Below, piece after piece: positions 46,161 to 54,104 of a DNA stretch of 64,000 nucleotides. The position numbers and the translations under genes were made by a program. How positions within the stretch are numbered: the stretch's first letter is position 1; each line of letters begins with the position of its first letter. Below the pieces are notes generated by a model. It was given only the letters and a program-made list of their open reading frames with translations. It did not search any database and had not been told where the DNA came from. The DNA comes from Bradyrhizobium sp. sBnM-33 (lineage in GTDB: Bacteria; Pseudomonadota; Alphaproteobacteria; Rhizobiales; Xanthobacteraceae): NCBI RefSeq assembly GCF_032917945.1, contig NZ_CP136624.1, positions 5,766,001 through 5,830,000 of the forward strand, in the 5' to 3' direction.

Positions 46161-47001
46161 ATGCGGCTACGCGTCGTCACGCTCAACGTCTGGAATCGGC
46201 AAGGCGATCCGAAACGAACCGGCTTGATCAATCGGGAACTGCGCCGGCTGGCTCCCGACCTCGTGTCATTCCAGGAAGTGGTCAAATCGCCGGACCATTC
46301 GCAACTCGACGAGTTGATCCACGACACCGGTCTGCATGGAACGCATCAGGCTGACGTGTTGCGCACCATCCCGCCGCATGCCGATCGTTTTGGTGGAAGC
46401 GCCATCGCGACGCGGTGGCCGCATCGCGTCGAGGAAGTCCTCGATCTGCGGATGTCGGATGCGAACGATGTCCCCTGGTGTTCGCTGGCAGTAACGGTGC
46501 CGCTACCCGGCGAGGGCGATCTTTTGTTCATCGCCGCTACTACCTCGTGGCGGCTCGCCGCGGAAAGCCCGGGAACGGCAGGTCGTTGCGCTGACGGATC
46601 TCGACGCGCGTCACCGGCAGCCGCTTCCAACCGTCATCGCCGGCGACTTCAACGCAACGCCTGACGCGGCCAGCATTCGCTACCTCACCGGACTGCAGTC
46701 GCTCGGCGGACGAAGCGTCAAGTATCACGACGCCTGGGAAGTTGCAGGCGAAGGTCAGGGTTATACCTGGAGCGTCGACAATCCAAATGCACAGTCGGAG
46801 ATCGGCGGGATCGTCCGTCAGCCGCGTCATCGGCGCAGGGTCGATTACGCGTTCGTGGGCTCCTGGGACGCCCACCCGAAGGCGAGCTGCGAGGTTCAGG
46901 CCGCCTCGCTCGCATTCGACCTGCCGGTCGACGGCATCTGGCCCAGCGACCATTTTGGCGTCGTGGCCGATCTGGAAATCAGCGCCGCTCCCTCCGCGTG
47001 A
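46161..47001 (+). pseudogene. Endonuclease/exonuclease/phosphatase-family protein, frame disrupted
   Basis: EEP-domain hydrolase of about 280 residues, acting on nucleic acids or phosphoesters. The first part (ATG 46161) has VVTLNVWNRQGD and LVSFQEV. After about residue 135 the reading switches by one base at CCCGGG (46568-46573); removing one G gives SPERQVVALTDLDARHRQP and then the family motifs VIAGDFNATPD, RVDYAFVGSW and WPSDHFGVVADL, to the stop at 47001. All catalytic motifs survive across the two frames. It may be a recent frameshift or a base-call error. Confidence 0.8.
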
Positions 47002-47171
47002 GGAAGTTTACCCTGGCCCTTGCAGCCGAGCACTGTCCGAAATCGGCTCTGGCAACATCGCCACCACGGTTCCTTCGGGAATCGGGTGGCGGCGGCGCCT
47101 TCATCCTGCGATCCCAAACGCCAAGCCGTGCCGTTGAATCAAGGCAAGGCGATTGCAGTTGGAGAAGGCCA

Positions 47172-47657
47172 ATGAAATCCGAAAGCGATCTGACGACCCG
47201 AAATCCGTTCGGCGTCATGGACGTTCCAAATCCCGGTGATGACGACGTGATGCAGTTCGCTCGCATCACGATGCCGGAAGAATCCGCCACCGACGAGAAT
47301 GCAAAACCATGGAGCCCTGGAGATGCGAGCTACCAGCGCGGCACGATCGATGGTGAGTGGTCGAGCCGCTGGAAGGGTGCTGCAGACCCAACCATCCCGG
47401 GCGATGCCCCCGATAAATGGAAACAGGGCCGGGGCGAAGCGAGAACCGTGGGAGACCGCGTGTACCTGTTGTTCGACTGGAATTCCGGCGCGCGCCGGGG
47501 ACTGATCGAGGCACGGCGCGAAGGTCCGCGGCGGCTGGTCGGCAAGTATATCAATCTGAACAACCCGGAGATCACGGTGCCCTGGGTCGGCCTGGTGGTG
47601 AGCGACCAGCGAATAGACGGTTACTTTGCGCAAGGCCGGGTGGATTTCCGGAGGTAG
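47172..47657 (+). CDS. Conserved-type hypothetical protein
   Basis: Soluble protein of 161 residues, start ATG 47172 with GGAGAAGG upstream. It has a beta-rich core with repeated Trp and Gly (YQRGTIDGEWSSRWKGAADP, VYLLFDWNSGARRGLIEARR, KYINLNNPEITVPWVGLVV). This looks like a lipocalin-like or beta-sandwich single domain that measures water- or ligand-binding, but I do not recognise a named family. It follows the EEP gene by 170 bases. Confidence 0.6.
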   Translation: MKSESDLTTRNPFGVMDVPNPGDDDVMQFARITMPEESATDENAKPWSPGDASYQRGTIDGEWSSRWKGAADPTIPGDAPDKWKQGRGEARTVGDRVYLLFDWNSGARRGLIEARREGPRRLVGKYINLNNPEITVPWVGLVVSDQRIDGYFAQGRVDFRR

Positions 47658-47671
47658 CGGCTTCCGTTCAC

Positions 47672-48610
47672 CTACCCTGCCCGCGCCGCGCGGCGCAGTG
47701 ATTGCGGGGGCTGGCCGAAGGCGCGGATGAACGCGCGGCGCATCCGCTCCGGGTCGCGGAAGCCCGTGGTTTGCGCGACCCGCTCAATCGCCTCGCTGGA
47801 GGACTGCACGCGTTGCCGCGCCACCTCGATGCGCAGCCGTTCCACCGCCTTTGACGGCGTGGTGCCGGTCTCGGCCATGAAGGCGCGGGTAAAATGCCGT
47901 GAGCTCATGCCGGCCTGCTCGGCGAGGTCCTCGACCGTGAGCGGCGCATCGAGGTTCTCGCGCGCCCAGGCCAGCAGCGGCCCGAAGCGGCCGTTCGGTG
48001 CCTTCAATTCCAGAAGCGAGGAGAATTGCGACTGGCCGCCGCTGCGGCGGTGATACAGCACGAGCTGTTTGGCGGTCTTCTGCGCGATCTCGTCGCCACA
48101 GTCCTCCGCGATCATCGCCAGCGACAGATCGATGCCGGCCGATATCCCCGCCGACGTCCAGACGTCGCCGTCGCGCACGAAGATGCGATCGGGCTCCAGC
48201 TTCACCTGCGGATAGGTTTTCAGAAAATGTCGCGTGCGCTGCCAATGCGTGGTGGCGCGGCGACCATCGAGCAGGCCGGCTTCCGCGAGGACGTAGGCGC
48301 CGGAGCAGACGCTGGCGATGCGGATGCCGCGTTTGGCAATCGTGCGCACGAAGCCGATCGTCTTTTCGCATATGGCGGCCTGCCGCACGCCCTCGCCGCC
48401 GGCGACGATCAGCGTCGTGATCGCGGATGCCGATTTCAATCCTTGCGCGACGATCTCGACGCCCGACGACGAGCGCACCGGCCCTGGCGTCACCGCCAGA
48501 ACGCGGATCGCGGGCGCGCCCTCGGCAAAGCGCGCCGCGATCTCGAACGCCGAGATCGGCCCGGCAGCGTCGAGCAACTGGAAATCCGGAAACACGAGAA
48601 CGCCGATCAT
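47672..48610 (-). CDS. GlxA-family regulator: DJ-1/PfpI domain plus AraC helix-turn-helix
   Basis: Transcription regulator of 312 residues. Residues ~1-170 form a DJ-1/PfpI amidotransferase-like domain with the nucleophile elbow ASVCSGAYVLAEAG. The C-terminal ~95 residues are an AraC/XylS DNA-binding region (LTVEDLAEQAGMSSRHFTRAFMAETG, then VAQTTGFRDPERMRRAFIRAFG). Relatives control carnitine, glycine-betaine or arginine use. It is divergent from a second DJ-1/PfpI protein gene across 112 bases and is likely its regulator. ATG 48610 begins the first strand of the domain. Confidence 0.9.
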   Translation of the reverse strand: MIGVLVFPDFQLLDAAGPISAFEIAARFAEGAPAIRVLAVTPGPVRSSSGVEIVAQGLKSASAITTLIVAGGEGVRQAAICEKTIGFVRTIAKRGIRIASVCSGAYVLAEAGLLDGRRATTHWQRTRHFLKTYPQVKLEPDRIFVRDGDVWTSAGISAGIDLSLAMIAEDCGDEIAQKTAKQLVLYHRRSGGQSQFSSLLELKAPNGRFGPLLAWARENLDAPLTVEDLAEQAGMSSRHFTRAFMAETGTTPSKAVERLRIEVARQRVQSSSEAIERVAQTTGFRDPERMRRAFIRAFGQPPQSLRRAARAG

Positions 48611-48722
48611 GAGGTTTGCCCGCTTTTGGCCGATGTCCTGAAATGAGGGAAAAATGCCATTTCGGACGTGAAGCGACCATGACAGGATACGCTTCGTCAA
48701 GCCAAATTTTCCGGAGGTCCCG

Positions 48723-49427
48723 ATGTCCGCGCCGTCTCCAACACCCACGCCGCTGCAAATCGGTCTCGTGCTGTTCCCGCGCGTCACGCAGCTCGACTTC
48801 ACCGGTCCCTTGCAGGTGTTCTCCAGCCTGCCCGGCGCCAACGTGCATTTGATCTGGAAGCGGATCGAGCCGGTCACGAGCGATTCCGTGCTGGTGCTGA
48901 CGCCGACCACGACCTTTGCCGACTGCCCGCAGCTCGACGTCATCTGCGTGCCCGGCGGGTTCGGCACCGACGACATGATCAACGACGAGGAGATGCTGGC
49001 CTTCCTGCGCAAGCAGGCGCCAGGTGCAAAATACATCACCTCGGTTTGCACGGGATCGCTGGTGCTCGGCGCCGCCGGCCTGCTCAAGGGCTATCGCGCG
49101 GCGACGCACTGGACGGCGATGGATTTTCTGAGCGCGTTCGGTGCGATCCCGACCAAGACGCGCGTCTGCGTCGACCGCAACCGCGTCACCGGCGGCGGCG
49201 TTACCGCGGGCATCGATTTCGCTCTGACGCTGGTCTCGCTGCTGCACGACCAGAAGACCGCGGAGGCGATCCAGCTCCGGCTCGAATACAACCCGGCGCC
49301 GCCGTTCAATTCCGGCTCACCCGACACCGCGCCGCCGGAAGTACTGGCCTTCATGAAGGACCGGATTGCGCAAGCGCAAATCCGCCGCGGCGAGATGATC
49401 GATCGCGCCGCCGCACGGCTGGGGTAG
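48723..49427 (+). CDS. inhA: DJ-1/PfpI-family protein, isonitrile hydratase-like
   Basis: Enzyme of 234 residues. The fold starts QIGLVLFPRVTQLDFTGPLQ, and the nucleophile cysteine is in SVCTGSLVLGAAGLL followed by TTHWTAM-like (ATHWTAM) sequence. It matches the general plan of Pseudomonas isonitrile hydratase, which converts isonitriles to N-formamides; that function is proposed from family likeness only. GGAGG lies before ATG 48723. It is divergent from a GlxA-type regulator that shares its N-terminal fold, and a terminator follows 126 bases after the stop. Confidence 0.82.
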   Translation: MSAPSPTPTPLQIGLVLFPRVTQLDFTGPLQVFSSLPGANVHLIWKRIEPVTSDSVLVLTPTTTFADCPQLDVICVPGGFGTDDMINDEEMLAFLRKQAPGAKYITSVCTGSLVLGAAGLLKGYRAATHWTAMDFLSAFGAIPTKTRVCVDRNRVTGGGVTAGIDFALTLVSLLHDQKTAEAIQLRLEYNPAPPFNSGSPDTAPPEVLAFMKDRIAQAQIRRGEMIDRAAARLG

Positions 49428-49440
49428 CGTCGTTTGCATT

Positions 49441-49533
49441 CGTGTCCCGGACGCGGCGCGGCACGAAAGTGACGCGACGCAGAGCCGCGGCTCTGCGGTG
49501 CATCGTTACACACTGCACCGCGTCCGGGACACG
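49441..49533. repeat. Inverted-repeat element after the DJ-1/PfpI gene
   Basis: Perfect 16-base arms CGTGTCCCGGACGCGG (49441-49456) and CCGCGTCCGGGACACG (49518-49533). The right arm carries the same 17-base end (GCACCGCGTCCGGGACA) as the element at 33081-33097, so both belong to one dispersed family. Confidence 0.82.
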
Positions 49534-49553
49534 TGACCGCCGTCACAGCAGAA

Positions 49554-49583
49554 AAAGGCCGCCTGGTTTCCCAGACGGCCTTT
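49554..49583 (+). terminator. Probable terminator of the DJ-1/PfpI gene
   Basis: AAAGGCCGCCTGG and CCAGACGGCCTTT form a stem with one mismatch and a TTTC loop, ending in TTT. It is the last structure before a featureless stretch. Confidence 0.7.
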
Positions 49584-49877
49584 CCTGTCCTACGGCAGCC
49601 ACACATTAGCGGGCGATTTCAGAACCTCTGCACCGGGGGCCTATCTCCCGGCCGTGTCCTACTCGGTGACCGCTGCAAATCGGGACAGTCGCGACTGGAG
49701 CCCGACACCGACGCGATGGTTTCCCACCTCCGTAAGATGGCTACATTGAGCCGCGACAACGCGGATGACGCAAGACGCCGGCGGCGGATGTCCCCGCTGA
49801 TCCCGTTATTCACAGACCTGGATCAAGATCCAACGAGACCTCGCGGCGCGTGCGGATTGCCGATCGTCCGGGCACGG
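49584..49877. other. Gap before the membrane protein gene
   Basis: About 290 bases with several short open frames, none with convincing composition or start. No tRNA T-arm or repeat was found. It may carry a 3' untranslated region of the MarR-membrane operon. Confidence 0.4.
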
Positions 49878-50582
49878 TCATCGTTGCGCGGCCTCGCTGC
49901 CCTTATCAGCCCGCGCTAGTTGCGCGAAAACGACGGCGTGCACAATCAGGAACATCGGCACCAGCACGGTCGGAATCAGCGACCACGGCAGCATCTGCAC
50001 CGCTTCCGAGCCTGCCCCGGCGTGGATCAACTGCAGCGGCGAGCCGTTCGCCGAGATGACGCCAAGTGCGATCGCGACCCCGAGATCGAGCATACCGAAT
50101 GCGTTCCAGGCCCAAATCAGCGCTTTGCCTTGTCCGCCTAGCGCGAGCCAGGCCACTGGCAACGCGAGCACGCCGGTGATGATGTCGCCCCAGCCTGCCG
50201 AATATGGAAATGGTCCGCCAAGCCGGCCTTCGGCCGCGAGCAGGATGAAGAATCCTCCCGCGACGCGCCAGACGTTGAGACCGATCAGAAACGGCATCGG
50301 CATCCCGAGCAGCGAAGCTCGCACGGGCGCGGAAATCGACGTCGCAACGGCAGTCGCGACCAGCGGAAATGCGATCACGGTGCCGATCATCAGGGGGCCG
50401 AGCGGACTGGCGCCGCGGAATTGGTTTGTGGCCGCGAGCGCGGCGGCCAACCCCGTCCACAGACCGGCGCCGACGGAAACGGTGATACGCTGCGACATGC
50501 TGATCGGCATCGCGCCGGTGAGCGCATTGACGCTGACGACGATGGCGGCGACGAGCACGATGGTTCCGATGAAGTCTAGCAT
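49878..50582 (-). CDS. Multi-spanning membrane protein in a MarR-controlled unit
   Basis: Integral membrane protein of 234 residues with about seven hydrophobic segments (for example FIGTIVLVAAIVVSVNAL and MLPWSLIPTVLVPMFLIVHA). I do not recognise the family. AAGGAGAG precedes ATG 50582. Between its start and the upstream MarR gene lies a CGTGTATCTACACG palindrome of the same form as the one before the MarR gene, so this protein is probably the regulated target. A role in exporting or sensing a lipophilic compound is only a guess. Confidence 0.75.
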   Translation of the reverse strand: MLDFIGTIVLVAAIVVSVNALTGAMPISMSQRITVSVGAGLWTGLAAALAATNQFRGASPLGPLMIGTVIAFPLVATAVATSISAPVRASLLGMPMPFLIGLNVWRVAGGFFILLAAEGRLGGPFPYSAGWGDIITGVLALPVAWLALGGQGKALIWAWNAFGMLDLGVAIALGVISANGSPLQLIHAGAGSEAVQMLPWSLIPTVLVPMFLIVHAVVFAQLARADKGSEAAQR

Positions 50583-50597
50583 GATATCTCTCCTTTG

Positions 50598-50611
50598 CGT
50601 GTATCTACACG
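50598..50611. promoter_or_regulatory. MarR-type operator before the membrane protein gene
   Basis: CGTGTATCTACACG, a palindrome with one central mismatch, lies 15 bases upstream of ATG 50582. It matches the form GTGTAT-x-TACAC seen at 51103-51116 before the MarR gene. Confidence 0.65.
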
Positions 50612-50652
50612 TATCGAGATGAAGGAAATTTCAGCCGAAGGCCTTTAGCGTT

Positions 50653-51096
50653 TCATCCCAGATTTCGAGAACTCAAGAGCTTCAGCGCGGCCTGACCATC
50701 CGTGCCGAGCAGCTTGCCGATCTGCGCCTGCGCCCTCGACCAAAAAGGAAAGCTGCGGCGCACCACGTTCCTGCCCTGCGTGGTAATGCCGACCATGCGC
50801 GCGCGCGGATCGTCGCCCGTTTTGATCGAGATCCAACTTTCCTGCTCGAGCCGCGTTAGGTTGCGGGTCAGCGTGGTGCGCTCCATGCCGAGAATGCCGG
50901 CCAGCCTGCCGATCGGCACCTCCCCTCGCAGCATCAACTGCGACAGGATCGTGAACTGGGTGATCCGAATTCCGGATTCCTGCATGTAGGAATCGTACAG
51001 CCGCGTGATCTTTCGCGCGGCCTGCCGCGATGCCAGACAGAAACAGCCGGCGGCGGCCATATAGTCAGCGGTGTCGGGATCATTCGGCTGCTTCAT
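50653..51096 (-). CDS. MarR-family transcriptional regulator
   Basis: Winged-helix regulator of 147 residues. The recognition region is GEVPIGRLAGILGMERTTLTRNLTRLEQESWI and the wing is DPRARMVGITTQGR (both shown in part). MarR proteins release DNA on binding phenolic or other lipophilic ligands. A perfect palindrome GGTGTATATACACC ends seven bases before the ATG, and a related site precedes the downstream membrane gene, so it should repress both. No clear Shine-Dalgarno lies in front of the start. Confidence 0.88.
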   Translation of the reverse strand: MKQPNDPDTADYMAAAGCFCLASRQAARKITRLYDSYMQESGIRITQFTILSQLMLRGEVPIGRLAGILGMERTTLTRNLTRLEQESWISIKTGDDPRARMVGITTQGRNVVRRSFPFWSRAQAQIGKLLGTDGQAALKLLSSRNLG

Positions 51097-51102
51097 AAGA
51101 AG

Positions 51103-51116
51103 GGTGTATATACACC
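51103..51116. promoter_or_regulatory. MarR-type operator before the MarR gene
   Basis: GGTGTATATACACC is a perfect 14-base palindrome located seven bases upstream of the MarR start codon, where bound protein would block the promoter or transcript start. It shares its sequence plan with 50598-50611. Confidence 0.7.
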
Positions 51117-51169
51117 TATTTTGATCCGCAAGAGCCCTTAGAGGGCCTGTCGCTAAACTAACCGTGAAG

Positions 51170-51580
51170 TCAGCTTCCCGGCGTCCAGGGCTGATAGTCG
51201 CCGGTCGCCTTGGGGCGGCGGCCGCTGGCGAGCGTCGAGCCGGAGGGGCGGTAGGCCGCAGGCGTGCCGGTCAGGTTCGGCACATGCGGCTTTTCCCACT
51301 CGCGCGGCGTGTAGCTCTCTTCGGTCGGCGGGGTATCGACAACGTGATGTAGCCAGCCATGCCATGACGGCGGCACCCGGCTCGCCTCGGCATACCCGTT
51401 ATAGATCACCCAGCGGCGCTCGAAGCCCAGCGTCGGATCGATCTTACCGCCCTTGGTGCGGTAGTAGCGGTTGCCCTGCTCGTCCTGGCCGACCAATTCG
51501 CCGAACCGCCACGTCCATAATTGCGTGCCGAACGTCTGGCCGTTCCACCAAGTGAAAAATTTCAGCAGAAACAGCTTCAT
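51170..51580 (-). CDS. NADH:ubiquinone oxidoreductase subunit NDUFA12-like
   Basis: Accessory subunit of complex I, 136 residues, of the NDUFA12/B17.2 family that Alphaproteobacteria share with mitochondria. The conserved core reads LVGQDEQGNRYYRTK, RRWVIYNGYAEASRVPPSWHGWLHH and TPPTE. The tail (after TPAAYRPSG) is disordered. It usually lies next to the DUF2155 gene and aat; here about 10 kb of unrelated genes intervenes. It has a clear ATG at 51580. No other complex I gene is in the window. Confidence 0.92.
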   Translation of the reverse strand: MKLFLLKFFTWWNGQTFGTQLWTWRFGELVGQDEQGNRYYRTKGGKIDPTLGFERRWVIYNGYAEASRVPPSWHGWLHHVVDTPPTEESYTPREWEKPHVPNLTGTPAAYRPSGSTLASGRRPKATGDYQPWTPGS

Positions 51581-51840
51581 GAGAGCTCGGCCGGTTCGAG
51601 ATGTCGTGCCGCTCTGATGCCACCGGCGGCACGGATTGTCCAGACAAAGGCTGATACCGCGGCTCGGTTGCCGGTAACCGCGAATGCGCCCTCGCCCAGT
51701 CGCGAAATCGGCGCAATCCGTTCATTCCGGGTACAGTTCCGACCTGACAGGCTGAGGTTGCGGGCAGTCAATAGGCGAGCTCGGGAACGTCCGCCCCGTG
51801 AAGGGGTTAGGCACCTATATTCCCGCAAATGGAGCCGACA

Positions 51841-52539
51841 ATGATCAGTCTGAAAGTTTTGAGTACCGCCGCGGCGATAGCGCTGCTCTTGCCAGTCGTA
51901 ACGCCGAGCCAAAGCTCAGCTCAGGGTCAGCCGGCCGGCGTCACGGCCGGCGGCGGCGGTGCTGGCCCACGAGGCGTTGGCGGCTTTAGCGGTGGCGGCG
52001 GTGCCGCGGCTATCGGCGGTGGCGGTGGCTTTAGAGGCGGTGGCGGCGGCGCCGTCGCGCCCGGCGGTGGCGGCTTTAGAGGTGGCGGCATGGCCGTCGC
52101 ACCCAGTGGAGGCGGCATCAGAGGTGGCGGCGTGGCCGTTGCACCCGGCAGTCCCGGCTTCAGGGCTGGCGCCGTTGCCAGCACGGAAGGCCGCGGAACT
52201 GGCTTTGTCCGGCCCGCGCCCGGCGTCGGTGGTGGCACCGTCGCGGGTGGCACCTGGCATGGCGGCCGTCACTTCCATCATCGCCATCATCGCCACCGTC
52301 ACGGAGGCTTCTGGCCGGGCTTCGCGATCGGCGCTGGCATCGGGTCTGCTTATGGCTACTACGGCAGCCCCTACTATTACGACGACCCCTATTATTACGA
52401 CGAGACCGTAGTCGCCGCAGGGCCCCCGGTCGGCGATGATGCCGTGGCGTATTGCATGCGGAGGTACAAGTCCTACGACCCGGCGTCAGGAACGTATCTT
52501 GGCTATGACGGGCAACGTCATCCCTGCCCGGCGCAATAG
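51841..52539 (+). CDS. Glycine-rich exported BA14K-family protein
   Basis: Secreted or outer-surface protein of 232 residues. The signal peptide ends near residue 27 (SQSSAQG). Residues ~30-140 are Gly/Ala repeats (APGGGGFRGGGMAVAPSGGG-like units). A His-rich stretch then leads to a Gly/Tyr region and the BA14K domain (VAYCMRRYKSYDPASGTYLG, then RHPCP) with its paired cysteines. BA14K is a Brucella immunogenic protein with lectin-like activity; the domain is common in Rhizobiales. ATG 51841 has GGAG seven bases ahead; an ATG at 51829 is in frame. Confidence 0.88.
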   Translation: MISLKVLSTAAAIALLLPVVTPSQSSAQGQPAGVTAGGGGAGPRGVGGFSGGGGAAAIGGGGGFRGGGGGAVAPGGGGFRGGGMAVAPSGGGIRGGGVAVAPGSPGFRAGAVASTEGRGTGFVRPAPGVGGGTVAGGTWHGGRHFHHRHHRHRHGGFWPGFAIGAGIGSAYGYYGSPYYYDDPYYYDETVVAAGPPVGDDAVAYCMRRYKSYDPASGTYLGYDGQRHPCPAQ

Positions 52540-52561
52540 CAAGACATAGTGAGTTCGAAGG

Positions 52562-52589
52562 GCGGCGCATTTCGATGCGCCGCTCTTTT
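52562..52589. terminator. Terminator between BA14K and EamA genes
   Basis: GCGGCGCAT-ttcg-ATGCGCCGC with a following CTCTTTT tract. It can end the BA14K transcript and, read from the other side, the convergent EamA transcript. Confidence 0.85.
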
Positions 52590-52601
52590 CGTTTGAAATA
52601 C

Positions 52602-53507
52602 TTACGAGCGCAACGCCACCGCGACGCCGCCAAGCGTAAACACCAGTGCCGCGACCTCGCGCAGGCCGAGCGGCTCGCCCAGCATCGACGCCGCTGCAAG
52701 CACCCCGATGATAGGCACCAGCAAGGTTCCGATTGAGGCTGTCGCCGCCGGGAGCCGCTCGAGCGCAGCAAACCAGCACACGTAGCACAGGCAGAACTGG
52801 ATCAGCGTCATATAGAGCAGCGACGCCCAGCCGACGGATGACAGATCAGCCAGTTGCGGCTGCTCGACCAGGAGGCCTACAATGGCAATCGGCAGGCAGC
52901 CCAGCCCGATCTGCCAGGCGGCCAGCGACAGCGGCGGCATCGCCAACGGAAAATGCTTGGTCAATACCGTTCCAAGCCCAACGCACACCGCGCCTGCCAG
53001 CGCGCAGGCGATGCCCGGCAATTTCTCGACGCTGGCCTCGATGCCGTTGCCGCCAATCAGCACGGCGATGCCGGCAAGCGCGACCGTGAGCGCGACGGCG
53101 CGGAGCGGCGACAGCCGCTCGCCGAGGATCGGCCGTGCCAGGAACGCCACCCAGACCGGGATCGATATCCCGAGCACGGCGGCCTCGCTGGCGTTGAGCC
53201 ACAATAGCGCCAGCCCCATGAACGCGACCCAGCCTCCGATCGTGAGCATCGAGACCAGGAGCAACCGCAGCCACATGAGACGGGGCACGCTCAATTTCTG
53301 CCGGCGCGCGAGCGCAAACAGCGCCAATGCCGCGGCGCCGACGATGCCGCACAGGCCGCGCGAGGACAACGGCGGCCATTCGATCAGTAAATGTTTCATG
53401 ATCGGGAAGTTGAGGCCCCAACCCACTGACGTGATGGCGAGCAGGATGAGCCCGAGTGGCGACAGCCGGGCGGCAGCGGCGCGCCTCGCATGGTTGATCG
53501 GCGACAT
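52602..53507 (-). CDS. EamA/DMT family transporter (first of a pair)
   Basis: Inner-membrane exporter of 301 residues with ten spans and two EamA repeats. Key matches to its paralogue at 59274-60170 are LAITSVGWGLNFPIMKHLL, LALLWLNASEAAVL and WQIGLGCLPIAI. ATG 53507 is preferred; the frame extends to a GTG at 53588 without a better start signal. Substrate unknown. It is divergent from the response regulator gene at 53682. Confidence 0.87.
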   Translation of the reverse strand: MSPINHARRAAAARLSPLGLILLAITSVGWGLNFPIMKHLLIEWPPLSSRGLCGIVGAAALALFALARRQKLSVPRLMWLRLLLVSMLTIGGWVAFMGLALLWLNASEAAVLGISIPVWVAFLARPILGERLSPLRAVALTVALAGIAVLIGGNGIEASVEKLPGIACALAGAVCVGLGTVLTKHFPLAMPPLSLAAWQIGLGCLPIAIVGLLVEQPQLADLSSVGWASLLYMTLIQFCLCYVCWFAALERLPAATASIGTLLVPIIGVLAAASMLGEPLGLREVAALVFTLGGVAVALRS

Positions 53508-53681
53508 GGCGGGATTAGATCCGGAACTGGCGTTGTTATCGTTCTGATACAGCGAAACGGAATTGCCCTCGGCAATTTTTATGGGCACTCTACCATGCAG
53601 ACGACCTGTCGAGGTTTCGACTTAATCGTCACATGGGACGAGCGACTCGCCTGGCCGCCGCCCGAGGAAGAAGGAATCATC

Positions 53682-54089
53682 GTGCCGCGCGTTCTCGTGG
53701 TCGATGACGACCCGATGGTCTGCGTTGCCATCGAGGTTTGTCTGACGCGCAAAGGTTTCGAGGTCACCGTCGCCGACGGTGGTGAAGCGGGAATGCGCGC
53801 GCTCGAAACGTCCGATTTCGACGTCATGCTGATTGATGTGTTCATGCCGCATATGCGCGGCTTCGAATCGATCCGGATGTTCCACGAGCGCAAGCCGGAC
53901 TTACCGATCGTCGCGATGTCGGGCTACGCCTTCGCCAACACCGAACGCGCACCGGATTTCCTGCGGATGACCATCGAGCTCGGCGCGGCATGCTGCCTGC
54001 GCAAGCCGTTCACGCCGGACGCGTTGTTGACCTCGGTCAATCAATGCATCACCAATCCGAAAGCTTCCGCGCAGCAGTCGAAATCGTGA
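53682..54089 (+). CDS. Single-domain response regulator
   Basis: Receiver-only protein of 135 residues, with the acidic pocket VDDDP, phosphoacceptor Asp52 (LIDVFMPHM) and the lysine in CLRKPFTPD. There is no output domain. GTG 53682 is chosen because AAGGA lies upstream and it begins the first beta strand; the frame is open upstream to ATG 53595 and beyond. A hybrid kinase gene follows after 15 bases, so this protein is likely phosphorylated by, or feeds back on, that kinase. Confidence 0.87.
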   Translation: MPRVLVVDDDPMVCVAIEVCLTRKGFEVTVADGGEAGMRALETSDFDVMLIDVFMPHMRGFESIRMFHERKPDLPIVAMSGYAFANTERAPDFLRMTIELGAACCLRKPFTPDALLTSVNQCITNPKASAQQSKS

Positions 54090-54104
54090 AGTAAACAACT
54101 GGCA

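Noticed and set aside
49584..49877. tRNA or small RNA gene
   Set aside because: No T-arm sequence or cloverleaf pairing could be found; short frames there lack start signals.
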